Shown: positions 1 through 6,885 of the stretch, piece by piece
Position numbering within the stretch: the stretch's first letter is position 1
Layout of the letters: every line of letters starts with the position of its first letter
From: Mageeibacillus sp. UBA1212
Lineage (GTDB): Bacteria; Bacillota; Clostridia; UBA1212
DNA: 58,018 nucleotides
Direction: 5' to 3'
NCBI GenBank assembly: GCA_002309655.1
Contig: DBXM01000050.1
Coordinates: 1-58,018 of the forward strand
Translations under genes and position numbers: made by a program
The notes under the pieces: generated by a model
Seen by the model: only the letters and a program-made list of their open reading frames with translations
Database searches by the model: none
What the model was told of the DNA's origin: nothing

Positions 1-62
1 TTATTCATAACTGAAGATCATCGAAAAGAGTTTCTATGAGAACTGAAAAACACTTTATAACT

Positions 63-112
63 CAGTCCCCGAACAACGGCGCAAAACAGTTCGGGCTCGA
101 TACGGGCACCAT
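63..112. repeat. Dispersed ~50 bp repeat, copy 1
   Basis: This copy contains CAGTCCCCG, then ACGGCGCAAA, CAGTTCG and CTCGAT. Related copies lie at about 2022-2075 and 2252-2310, on the other side of the AbiE genes. Copy 1 alone also folds as CCCGAAC/GTTCGGG around a 14-nt loop. Its function is unknown. It may be a recombination scar or an extragenic repeat of this genome. Confidence 0.6.
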
Positions 113-162
113 CGTTTCTGAAAATGTTCGAAACGGATACTGTACTTATGGTTTCAGACGCA

Positions 163-184
163 TTTAGAAACAATCATTTCTAAA
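163..184. promoter_or_regulatory. Inverted repeat upstream of AbiE promoter, possible operator
   Basis: TTTAGAAA and TTTCTAAA form a perfect 8-bp inverted repeat around a 6-nt spacer. It lies 14 bp upstream of the -35 box of the AbiE operon. AbiEi antitoxins are known to repress their own operon by binding inverted repeats, so this is a candidate site. The assignment is inference. Confidence 0.45.
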
Positions 185-198
185 ATTGCTCAAAACTA

Positions 199-227
199 TT
201 GTGTTTTCTCTTGCTTTGTGTTATAAT
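199..227 (+). promoter_or_regulatory. Sigma-A promoter of the AbiE operon
   Basis: TTGTGT, a 17-bp spacer and TATAAT (222-227), followed by AAAGGAGG at about 234-241 and the ATG at 250. Confidence 0.7.
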
Positions 228-249
228 AAAAACAAAGGAGGTCTTGCAA

Positions 250-1014
250 ATGGATCTGTATAAAGAACTGGCAGCCCTGCGTTGCTTTACTCATAGCGAC
301 ATGGTACATCTTACCGGATCGGAGAGCGCAGCCATATGGAATATAAAGAGCTATTTGAAAAAAGGCTATATCGAGCGGATTCGGCGCGACCTCTATGCCG
401 TCATAAGTATGGAAACGGAACAACCGATTCCGAACCGCTTTCAAGTCGCATCGCATATAACGGATGATTCCTTCGTATCTCATCATAGCGCATTTGAGTT
501 TTACGGATATACCAATCAGGTGTTCTATGAGGTATTTTTTTCAACGGATAAAAGAGTGCGGCCATTCGAGTATGATGGTCTATATTACCATCCGGTATTG
601 TGGCGTGGGAATAGCAGTATCGTAGAGACGAATAACGGAGTTCGGGTTACATCGCTTGAGAGAACAGTAATTGACAGTGTTGCTGATTTTACTAAAATCG
701 GCGGGTTGGAGGAATTGCTGCGATGCCTTACGCTTATACCTTTCCTCGATGAAACAAAGCTGCTTGAAGTGTTGGACGCATATGGTCGCGGACAGCTTTA
801 TCAGAAAACCGGATATATCCTTGAGGAATACAAGGACGAGCTGTCTTTATCTGAAGCATTTTTCTCGGAATGTATTAAACGCTCATCCTCCAGTAAAACC
901 TATCTATTTGATAAACAGGCTGATTTTGTTTTTCACCCCAAATGGCTTTTGTATGCGCCAAGCGATTTGAAAAGACTTATTGACAAAGGAGTGAATCACT
1001 ATGATGCAGTTTGA
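250..1014 (+). CDS. abiEi: AbiEi-like antitoxin, type IV toxin-antitoxin system
   Basis: Encodes 254 residues. The N-terminal ~60 residues look like a winged helix that ends in IERIRRDLYAV. They are followed by the AbiEi-type middle segment (SHHSAFEFYGYTNQ) and a VTSLERTVIDSV stretch typical of this antitoxin family. In characterised AbiE systems the protein represses the operon and counteracts the AbiEii nucleotidyltransferase without forming a stable complex. The start at 250 was chosen because AAAGGAGG sits 8-9 nt upstream; an in-frame ATG at 199 lies inside the promoter. The gene overlaps abiEii by 14 nt. Its codon use is visibly more AT-rich than the glycosidase genes to the right, which suggests horizontal acquisition. 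Confidence 0.85.
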   Translation: MDLYKELAALRCFTHSDMVHLTGSESAAIWNIKSYLKKGYIERIRRDLYAVISMETEQPIPNRFQVASHITDDSFVSHHSAFEFYGYTNQVFYEVFFSTDKRVRPFEYDGLYYHPVLWRGNSSIVETNNGVRVTSLERTVIDSVADFTKIGGLEELLRCLTLIPFLDETKLLEVLDAYGRGQLYQKTGYILEEYKDELSLSEAFFSECIKRSSSSKTYLFDKQADFVFHPKWLLYAPSDLKRLIDKGVNHYDAV

Positions 1015-1954
1015 CAGAATATCTCTCGGCAGGCAAGCTAAAGAACTTGGTTTCGTCAGGGATACATTTGAGAAGGTATGCCGCCTTGAAGACGTTTTGT
1101 CATTTGTTGAAAACGACGCGCTGCTCTCAGATACGCTGGCATTAAAGGGCGGTACAGCCATCAATCTAACCATATTTGATCTACCTCGTTTGTCGGTAGA
1201 TATCGACATGGACTACACAAAAGATGTTCCGAGAGAAGCCATGCTGCAGGAACGGGAGCAGATAACCGATCAAATTCGAAAATATATGACTGCATCGGGA
1301 TACAGCCTAAGCCCGAAATCCAAACAGTATCATGCTTTGGATTCTTTTGTGTTCGAATATGTCAATGCCGGCGGGATGAGGGACAATTTGAAAATCGAAA
1401 TCAATTATATGCTGCGCTGCCATGTATTCCCTGTTTCCCGCAGAACCGCCAATCTGCCCTGGAACAAGGACAAAATCACTATATTAAGTGTTGATTCGAT
1501 TGAGATATTCTCCGCAAAGGCTGTCGCACTGATAAACAGATCGGCCGCCCGCGATTTGTACGATATGTTTAACCTACAAAAATATGAGCTGTTTGACGAA
1601 TCTCAGGAGGCCGTTTTCAAAAAATGCATCATGTTTTATTTCGCAATAGCATCGGAGAGTGTCCCGAAGCATTTTGACTTCAGCAGAATTGAGAATATAT
1701 CCGCGCAGAAGATAAAAACGGATCTGACTCCTGTTCTGCGGAGAGCGGAGCACTTTGATCTCCCGGCAGCAAAGGAAAAAGTGGAGAAATACCTTAAAGA
1801 AATTCTTTTGCCGGAAGATGATCTTTCATTTTGGTCGGCATTTGCAAACGGAGATTATAAGCCGGAACTTCTATTTGATGATCCCGAAATCCTGTCAAGA
1901 ATAGCGGAACATCCAATGGCGCTGTGGAAATGCAGCAGAAAAGCACCCGAATGA
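1001..1954 (+). CDS. abiEii: AbiEii-like nucleotidyltransferase toxin
   Basis: Encodes 317 residues of the AbiEii/AbiGii nucleotidyltransferase family. The signature is visible as KGGTAINL at residues 49-56, followed by SVDIDMD at 65-71. These are the GG(S/T) and DxD metal-binding motifs of the pol-beta-type fold. In known systems the toxin blocks growth, for example by adding nucleotides to tRNA, and can act as abortive-infection phage defence. AAAGGAG at 985-991 serves ATG 1001; a second ATG at 1004 is equally possible. The gene overlaps abiEi and is co-transcribed with it. A terminator follows at 1990-2019. The family assignment is firm; any anti-phage role here is inference. Confidence 0.88.
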   Translation: MMQFDRISLGRQAKELGFVRDTFEKVCRLEDVLSFVENDALLSDTLALKGGTAINLTIFDLPRLSVDIDMDYTKDVPREAMLQEREQITDQIRKYMTASGYSLSPKSKQYHALDSFVFEYVNAGGMRDNLKIEINYMLRCHVFPVSRRTANLPWNKDKITILSVDSIEIFSAKAVALINRSAARDLYDMFNLQKYELFDESQEAVFKKCIMFYFAIASESVPKHFDFSRIENISAQKIKTDLTPVLRRAEHFDLPAAKEKVEKYLKEILLPEDDLSFWSAFANGDYKPELLFDDPEILSRIAEHPMALWKCSRKAPE

Positions 1955-1989
1955 AATGCATCGACGTATCGCATGCATATACCAATTAT

Positions 1990-2019
1990 AACCGCAGAGA
2001 GAAATCCCCGCGGTTTTTT
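1990..2019 (+). terminator. Intrinsic terminator after abiEii
   Basis: AACCGC (1990-1995) pairs with GCGGTT (2010-2015), followed by a run of six T. Confidence 0.6.
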
Positions 2020-2021
2020 GC

Positions 2022-2075
2022 CAGTCCCCGTGGCACGGCGCAAATCAGTTCGCATTTGTCATTTCGGGTCACTCC
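2022..2075. repeat. Dispersed ~50 bp repeat, copy 2
   Basis: CAGTCCCCG, ACGGCGCAAA and CAGTTCG are shared with copy 1 in the same order, with four changed bases between the first two blocks. It directly follows the AbiE terminator, so copies 1 and 2 bracket the toxin-antitoxin operon. Confidence 0.55.
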
Positions 2076-2142
2076 TGTTGGCAATCAGACATTTCTAATG
2101 AACAAAAATGCGTAAACACGCAAAAAAGTCAATAGCACATAT

Positions 2143-2227
2143 GATAAAACGCAATGTATAAAACCGGTTTTCTTCTGATAAAACGCAATGTGTTGGGATG
2201 TGGTTCTTCTCCGGTAAAACGCAAAGT
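2143..2227. repeat. Three spaced 15-bp direct repeats
   Basis: GATAAAACGCAATGT occurs at 2143-2157 and 2177-2191, and a variant (GGTAAAACGCAAAGT) at 2213-2227. The steps are 34 and 36 bp. Copies 2 and 3 are also preceded by TTCTTCT. The reverse complement of the core (CTTTGCGTTTT) recurs at 2343-2353. No reading frame explains the pattern. The rest of 1955-2473 holds repeat copies 2 and 3 and a promoter; no gene was seen. Confidence 0.65.
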
Positions 2228-2251
2228 GATTATTCGCATTAGTTTAATAGA

Positions 2252-2310
2252 TGTTCCCCCAAAGAACGGCGCAAGGTATTATGGTCTCGATGAGGGCCTT
2301 GTTATTGAAA
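2252..2310. repeat. Dispersed ~50 bp repeat, copy 3
   Basis: CCCCC, AACGGCGCAA, CTCGAT, GGGC and TTGAAAAAT align in order with copy 1. It is more diverged than copy 2. Confidence 0.5.
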
Positions 2311-2412
2311 AATTAGTGGGCCGGCTTTGCTGTGATTCCAGGCTTTGCGTTTTCTCCGCTACGCGGCGATTCTCTGTGCGGTTTCCCGGCATACCTTCCT
2401 GCAAATTTACAA

Positions 2413-2442
2413 TTGCGCACGCCCGCCCGCGTGTGGTAGAAT
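2413..2442 (+). promoter_or_regulatory. Promoter of the first glycan cassette
   Basis: TTGCGC (2413-2418), an 18-bp spacer and TAGAAT (2437-2442). GGAG at 2461-2464 and ATG 2474 follow. Confidence 0.65.
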
Positions 2443-2473
2443 ACTAAAAACAATCGAAAAGGAGCTTTTGGAA

Positions 2474-3259
2474 ATGCGATTTTCGAGAACCGGATTTTTA
2501 ATAAAATGTGCCGCGGCGCTTGTTTGCGCGGTGGCTGTTTTGGCGTCGGGGTGCGCCGTTCGCGAGCAGGGACAGGATCCGGGAAAGGAACAGACTTCGC
2601 GGCCGGCAGAGACCGGAGTGGGAGGCGCTATTCACGAGGGAGATATTCCGACGACCACGCCTTTTACAGGGGAGTTCCCCGAGACCACGCCCGCGCCGGC
2701 GACGCCCGAACCCACCGAGACGCCTGAGCCGACGGCCGTTCCCGACTATTCCGGAGGCATCAAAAGGGAGAACCGCAAGACGACGGTCTCGCTTTTCGGA
2801 TCGGGGTCGCAAAAGCCATTCTGCGGTACGGGCCATTCGATCGGGGTCCAGTTCTACGCCACGACCGAGTTTAACGCGGTCGGCTTCAAGTCTCCTACGT
2901 GGAAGGCCACCGAGAACTACTACGTCGACTACGCCCTGTATAAATGGGACACCGACTACTACGAGTCGATCGCCGGAAGTCCGGTTGCGGAGGGGTACTT
3001 CGAAAACTGGCAGGACGGCGTCGCGGTGTACCTGAAATTCGACCCGCTGCCGGCGGGAGAGTACGTGCTTGTCGCGCTCTACGGCTCCAACGAGACGATG
3101 TGCAACTCGGGCGTCTGGTACATGGAGGCGGAGCACCCTTCCCAGCGTTCCTACCTTGACGACGAGGTCTGGTACGACGCGTCGGTGTGCTGCGAGCTCG
3201 TGTATATTCACACGCCCAACAACAAATACGGGCCGCTCAGCGACTCGGGAATTGGCTGA
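2474..3259 (+). CDS. Surface lipoprotein with one PAGEY module
   Basis: Encodes 261 residues. A type II signal peptide ends in ASGC with the lipid-modified Cys at residue 27. A Pro/Thr/Glu-rich linker (about 50-95) is followed by a ~160-residue beta-rich module starting at DYSGG. The module contains VQFYAT, PLPAGEY, QRSYLDDEVW, CCELVYIH and YGPLS. The same module is duplicated in the lipoprotein at 6886 and a diverged form opens both large hydrolases of this region. No database family is recognised. A carbohydrate-binding or display role on the outer face of the membrane is inferred from the partners. It is 41 nt upstream of the hydrolase gene at 3301 and probably co-transcribed with it. ATG 2474 has a GGAG site 9 nt away. 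Confidence 0.8.
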   Translation: MRFSRTGFLIKCAAALVCAVAVLASGCAVREQGQDPGKEQTSRPAETGVGGAIHEGDIPTTTPFTGEFPETTPAPATPEPTETPEPTAVPDYSGGIKRENRKTTVSLFGSGSQKPFCGTGHSIGVQFYATTEFNAVGFKSPTWKATENYYVDYALYKWDTDYYESIAGSPVAEGYFENWQDGVAVYLKFDPLPAGEYVLVALYGSNETMCNSGVWYMEAEHPSQRSYLDDEVWYDASVCCELVYIHTPNNKYGPLSDSGIG

Positions 3260-3300
3260 CGTTTTCGGCTTTTTTTAGCGAAAAAAGAGGAGTTGAAACG

Positions 3301-5889
3301 ATGAAAAGATCTTATTTTGGAGGCGGTTTGCGAAGGCTGGCGGCCGCTGTGCTTGTGATCATTTTGGCGGCGGCAACGGCCGTCTCGGGAGGTGTTCTTA
3401 AAACCATGGCCACCGGAAGCTATCAGTATTCGGTCAACACGGGGGCGGATCTCGGCCTCGTAAAACTGCAGGACAATACGTACGCGGTCCAGTTCGCGGC
3501 GTGCGCGGATGTGTCGGCAGTCGAACTTTACGTCGCCAAAACGTCCTCCAACTCCACGACCGCTCTCACGGCGAGGCTCTACGGCTGGCGAGGCTCGTAC
3601 TCCGGTTCGCTCAGGCAGACGCCGGTCGCCGAGAAGCGTTTTGAGGGCTTCGACATGGACTGCTGGCTGAGGCTCGACTTTGGCGCGACTGTTCCCGCGG
3701 GCGAGTACATTTTCGTCGTGGGCGAAAGCGCGGGCAACGTTCAGCTCCTGCTCGAAAAGGCGAACCACCCCTACGCGCGCACGTATTTGAACGCTTCGGA
3801 GCGCGACGGCAACCTCGAGATCAGAGTCGAGTTCAAAAACGAAGGCGGCACGCTCGCGGCAGTCTCGGACAACAACATGAAGTTCGTCACCTCTCCGGGT
3901 ACGTGGGTCGCAACGGACGGCCTGGGGCGCGAGGTCCCGAACAGCTACACGTCGACGGTGCGCGAAAACAAAACGGTCGGTATCTTTTTTCACACATGGC
4001 ACTCCAGCAACGCGGCGGCCGGCACGCGCAACATCACGCAAATTCTGGCCGAGCACCCGGAGATCCAAAACGACTTTTCGAGCAAGCTCTGGGGGCGGTC
4101 CGGCAACTACCACTGGAACGAGCCGATATGGGGCTACTACCGTTCGAGCGACGAGTGGGTACTCAGAAAGCAGGCGGAGCTGCTGGCCGACGCCGGCGTT
4201 GACGCGGTCTTTTTCGACAACACGAACGGGACCGCCACTTTTATCGAAGACGTTCTGGTGCTGCTGAAGGTGTGGTCGCAGGCGCGCGCGGACGGCGTCA
4301 AAACGCCGCAGATCTCTTTTATGCTGCCGATGTTCGACTACGACCTGGTCGCGATCCAGCTGCGCGAGATCTATAAACGTATATATCAGGACGGCCTCTA
4401 CAAGGACCTCTGGTTCTACTGGAAGGGCAAGCCGCTGATGGTCGGCTGGCCGGGGCGGCTCGATCTTAGGGACGAGACCGACAAGGCGATTTTCGAGTTT
4501 TTCAACTGGCGCGTCATCAACCACGCCCAGTCGCAGGACCACGTGCAGGTGCAGGCGGAGGACGGCACGCCTGTCATCATGGGCGCCATCCAGAAGGAGA
4601 TCGCGGACAATTACATTCTGTGGAACTGGATTGCGACGACGCCGCAGCTCGTGAACAAAAATCCGGACGGCACGCCCGAGGAGGTCGCCGTCGCCATCGC
4701 CCACAACTGGTGCGCGGAAACGCATCTGACGGCCATGAACAACCCGAAGTACAAGGTTTTCGGCCGCCACTACATGCCCTCGAAGGGCGACTACGACCCG
4801 CGCCCGGACGCCAAGCTCTACGGCGCCTACTTCACCGAGCAGTGGGAGTACGCGCTCAAGATCGACCCTGAATTCGTGTGGGTCACCGGCTGGAACGAGG
4901 GCGTCGCGGGGCGTTTTGAGGACTTTTTGGGCGTCGAAAACGCTTTTCCGGACAATTTCAGCGACGAATTCAGCCGCGACATCGAGCCGTCGAAGGGCGA
5001 CCTTCAGGACCATTACTACTACCTGCTCTGCCAGTTTGTAAGGCGGTTTAAGGGCGTTCCCGCGGCGCCTGTTTCGGACACGCCGGTAACTGTCGACGTC
5101 GCCACCGGAAAGGGCTGGGAGGACGTTGAGACTGTTTACGAATCGTACCCGGGCGACACGTTTGACAGGAATTCGCGCGGCTACAAAAACGCGGAAACCG
5201 GCGAATATTTCGTCTACACCGACAACTCGGGGCGCAACGACATTCGCGCCGCGAAGGCTTCGTACGACGCCGATTACGTGTATTTCATGGCCGAAACCTC
5301 GGAGGACCTGACGCCCTGCACCGACCCGCAGTGGATGCGGCTGTTTATAAGCGTTCGTTTTAACGGCGACGCGAAGGTCACGAACGAGAGCTGGGAGAAC
5401 TTCCAGTTTGTGGTCAACAGGCTTTCTCCTTCGGTTTCTTCGAGTGCGGGGACGACCGCAATCGAACGATCCACCGGCGGCTGGAACTGGGAAAAATGCG
5501 GCGAGTGCGACTTCGGCGTGAACGGGAACGTTCTGACGGTGCGGGTGCCCCGGGAGGCGCTGGGAATCGGCGGTGACGGCGGCTTCACGCTTGACTTCAA
5601 GTGGGCGGACAACAACCTGGCCGACGGCAGCGACGTTCTGGAACTGTACACGCGCGGCGACACGGCTCCCGAAGGCAGGTTTATGTACAGATTCGTGGCG
5701 GGAAGCGTCCCCAAGGCGCTCACCAAAAAAGGCTGCTCGTCCGCTCTGGAGCCTTCCGGCGCGGCCGCCTGCCTCTCCGCCGCTTTGCTGGCAGGCGGCT
5801 CGCTCGCCCTTGCCAAAAAGCCAATTCATAACGCCGGAAACGCGACCAACGGTAACTCGCGGAAAAAGGCCGGAAAAGGCGGAAAATAA
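3301..5889 (+). CDS. Surface glycoside hydrolase (GH71/GH99-like), KGC-type C-terminal anchor
   Basis: Encodes 862 residues. It has an N-terminal export helix (about 10-35) without lipobox Cys, then a diverged PAGEY module (about 40-180). A TIM-barrel-like catalytic region follows (about 220-590). This region contains GIFFHTWH, HWNEPIWGYY, LADAGVDAVFFDNTNG, FWVTGWNEG-type text near residue 530 and DEFSRDIEPSKGDLQD. A beta-sandwich resembling CBM9 spans about 605-800. The tail is KKGCSS (Cys 812), a hydrophobic stretch and a Lys/Arg-rich end, suggesting wall or membrane anchoring. Layout and motifs resemble GH71/GH99-like endo-acting enzymes, but the substrate cannot be read from sequence. The start at 3301 has GAGGAG 9 nt upstream. 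A close paralogue lies at 8505 and a distant one at 51341. Confidence 0.72.
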   Translation: MKRSYFGGGLRRLAAAVLVIILAAATAVSGGVLKTMATGSYQYSVNTGADLGLVKLQDNTYAVQFAACADVSAVELYVAKTSSNSTTALTARLYGWRGSYSGSLRQTPVAEKRFEGFDMDCWLRLDFGATVPAGEYIFVVGESAGNVQLLLEKANHPYARTYLNASERDGNLEIRVEFKNEGGTLAAVSDNNMKFVTSPGTWVATDGLGREVPNSYTSTVRENKTVGIFFHTWHSSNAAAGTRNITQILAEHPEIQNDFSSKLWGRSGNYHWNEPIWGYYRSSDEWVLRKQAELLADAGVDAVFFDNTNGTATFIEDVLVLLKVWSQARADGVKTPQISFMLPMFDYDLVAIQLREIYKRIYQDGLYKDLWFYWKGKPLMVGWPGRLDLRDETDKAIFEFFNWRVINHAQSQDHVQVQAEDGTPVIMGAIQKEIADNYILWNWIATTPQLVNKNPDGTPEEVAVAIAHNWCAETHLTAMNNPKYKVFGRHYMPSKGDYDPRPDAKLYGAYFTEQWEYALKIDPEFVWVTGWNEGVAGRFEDFLGVENAFPDNFSDEFSRDIEPSKGDLQDHYYYLLCQFVRRFKGVPAAPVSDTPVTVDVATGKGWEDVETVYESYPGDTFDRNSRGYKNAETGEYFVYTDNSGRNDIRAAKASYDADYVYFMAETSEDLTPCTDPQWMRLFISVRFNGDAKVTNESWENFQFVVNRLSPSVSSSAGTTAIERSTGGWNWEKCGECDFGVNGNVLTVRVPREALGIGGDGGFTLDFKWADNNLADGSDVLELYTRGDTAPEGRFMYRFVAGSVPKALTKKGCSSALEPSGAAACLSAALLAGGSLALAKKPIHNAGNATNGNSRKKAGKGGK

Positions 5890-5937
5890 AGGGAAATAAA
5901 CCAAACTAAAAGGAACCGCGCACCGCCGCAATCAGTC

Positions 5938-5985
5938 AAAAAACCGTCGATTTACGCCACGTTCCGGCGTTTCGGCGGTTTTTTT
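5938..5985. terminator. Terminator between the hydrolase and doc, first copy
   Basis: An outer stem (AAAACCGTCGA with TCGGCGGTTTT, one G-T pair) encloses ACGCC/GGCGT and ends in T7. It shares the 18-mer CGCCACGTTCCGGCGTTT with the terminator at 6776-6816. Runs of A on the left suggest it also serves the minus-strand doc gene. Confidence 0.75.
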
Positions 5986-5987
5986 GT

Positions 5988-6368
5988 TTATAGTTCTATG
6001 TGAGTTTTAACCCATATGAGAAGATCGGAATAACCTTTCTCCCCGGACGCGACCCCGAGGATGATTTCAGTCAGTTCGTCCTGCGTATATGACAGGCAGA
6101 CGTCGTTCAGGGCAAGGAAAACAAGCATGGCATGGGCGCCTATACGCTTGTTGCCGTCGACGAACGCATGATTCTTCACAAGTCCGAAGCAGAGACGGGC
6201 AGCTTTCTCGGTTATCGTAGGAAACAGTTCATTGTCATCAAAAGTCTGGAACGGAACCGAAACCGCAGAATCAAGTAGCCCTTCATCCCGTAAACCGGCA
6301 GTTCCGCCGGTCTCTCGCAGCAGGTGCTCGTGGAGAAGAATTGTCTGTCTCTTCGAAAGAATCTTCAT
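5988..6368 (-). CDS. doc: Doc-family toxin (Fic fold)
   Basis: Encodes 126 residues, the usual Doc length. The Fic/Doc motif HAFVDGNKRIGAH is intact at residues 67-79. In Doc toxins this loop transfers phosphate to elongation factor Tu and halts translation. The ATG overlaps the stop codon of the upstream antitoxin as ATGA, so the two are translationally coupled. The usual partner of Doc is a Phd/YefM antitoxin, whereas here the upstream gene encodes a RelB/DinJ-like ribbon-helix-helix protein. Family identity is strong; the exact chemistry is by family analogy. Confidence 0.9.
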   Translation of the reverse strand: MKILSKRQTILLHEHLLRETGGTAGLRDEGLLDSAVSVPFQTFDDNELFPTITEKAARLCFGLVKNHAFVDGNKRIGAHAMLVFLALNDVCLSYTQDELTEIILGVASGEKGYSDLLIWVKTHIEL

Positions 6369-6619
6369 TTTGCAAGCTCCTCATACGCCTGCCGGTTTTT
6401 ATCAATCAGAGATTTGGATAACGAAAGGATTTCGTCGTCGCCGGCTGTGCCGGCGCGGTTTGTCTTGCGGATTTCAAAGGGAATCCCGTTGTAATCTACG
6501 GACGACTTCAAAAAAACCGTTATGGCCGACGACATATTAAGGCCGAGATCGGCGAACAGTTTCTCTGCTCTCTTCTTCAGATCTTCATCAATTCGCACAT
6601 TTAAGTTTGTGGTTGCCAT
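6365..6619 (-). CDS. RelB/DinJ-like ribbon-helix-helix antitoxin
   Basis: Encodes 84 residues. The N-terminal TNLNVRIDEDLKKRAEKLF followed by LGLNMSSAITVFLK is the RelB/DinJ ribbon-helix-helix pattern. The C-terminal half would wrap the toxin. ATG 6619 has AAAGGAG nine nt upstream; an in-frame TTG 9 nt earlier is too close to that site. It is the first gene of the pair and overlaps doc by 4 nt. A promoter with an inverted repeat over its -35 box lies upstream (6645-6682), as expected for autoregulation. Confidence 0.88.
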   Translation of the reverse strand: MATTNLNVRIDEDLKKRAEKLFADLGLNMSSAITVFLKSSVDYNGIPFEIRKTNRAGTAGDDEILSLSKSLIDKNRQAYEELAK

Positions 6620-6644
6620 TTCGTTCAACTCCTTTCACATTGTT

Positions 6645-6682
6645 ATTGTAAACATTTTTGCCGCATATGTCAATACATATGC
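6645..6682 (-). promoter_or_regulatory. Promoter and operator of the relB-doc pair
   Basis: Read on the minus strand: TTGACA (6673-6668), a 17-bp spacer and TACAAT (6650-6645). A perfect inverted repeat, GCATATGT/ACATATGC (6663-6670 and 6675-6682), overlaps the -35 box. This is a good candidate operator for the ribbon-helix-helix antitoxin. Confidence 0.75.
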
Positions 6683-6702
6683 AAGAAATATTCTTTACAA
6701 TT

Positions 6703-6730
6703 ATACGGAAGCGTATCGATATGATCGATA
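6703..6730. promoter_or_regulatory. Two overlapping inverted repeats
   Basis: ATACG-gaag-CGTAT (6703-6716) overlaps TATCGAT-atg-ATCGATA (6714-6730). They lie upstream of the antitoxin promoter. They may be further antitoxin or regulator sites; no gene is present here. Confidence 0.4.
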
Positions 6731-6775
6731 ATACGGCCGGCAAACCCGTTCAAAATGAATCCGGTCCGGAATAAA

Positions 6776-6816
6776 CGACGTTTTTCGCCACGTTCCGGCG
6801 TTTTCGACGTTTTTTC
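6776..6816. terminator. Terminator-like hairpin, second copy
   Basis: CGCC/GGCG stem inside AACGACG/CGACGTT-like arms, ending in T-rich sequence. It repeats the 18-mer of the 5938-5985 terminator. It is just upstream of the next promoter and has no obvious gene of its own to terminate. Confidence 0.55.
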
Positions 6817-6825
6817 GCTTTTTTC

Positions 6826-6854
6826 TTGACTTCGCGCGTGCCCGGGAATATAAT
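6826..6854 (+). promoter_or_regulatory. Promoter of the second glycan cassette
   Basis: TTGACT (6826-6831), a 17-bp spacer and TATAAT (6849-6854), then AAAGGAG and ATG 6886. Confidence 0.85.
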
Positions 6855-6885
6855 CAGCCCATAAAACATAAAGGAGAAATCTGCC

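Noticed and set aside
2154..2447. Small frame upstream of the first lipoprotein
   Set aside because: Built from the direct repeats and dispersed repeat; no ribosome site and it overlaps the promoter.
3208..5931. 907-codon open frame on the minus strand
   Set aside because: It mirrors the real hydrolase gene. High third-position GC leaves antisense frames open. The product is Arg/Val-rich without domains.
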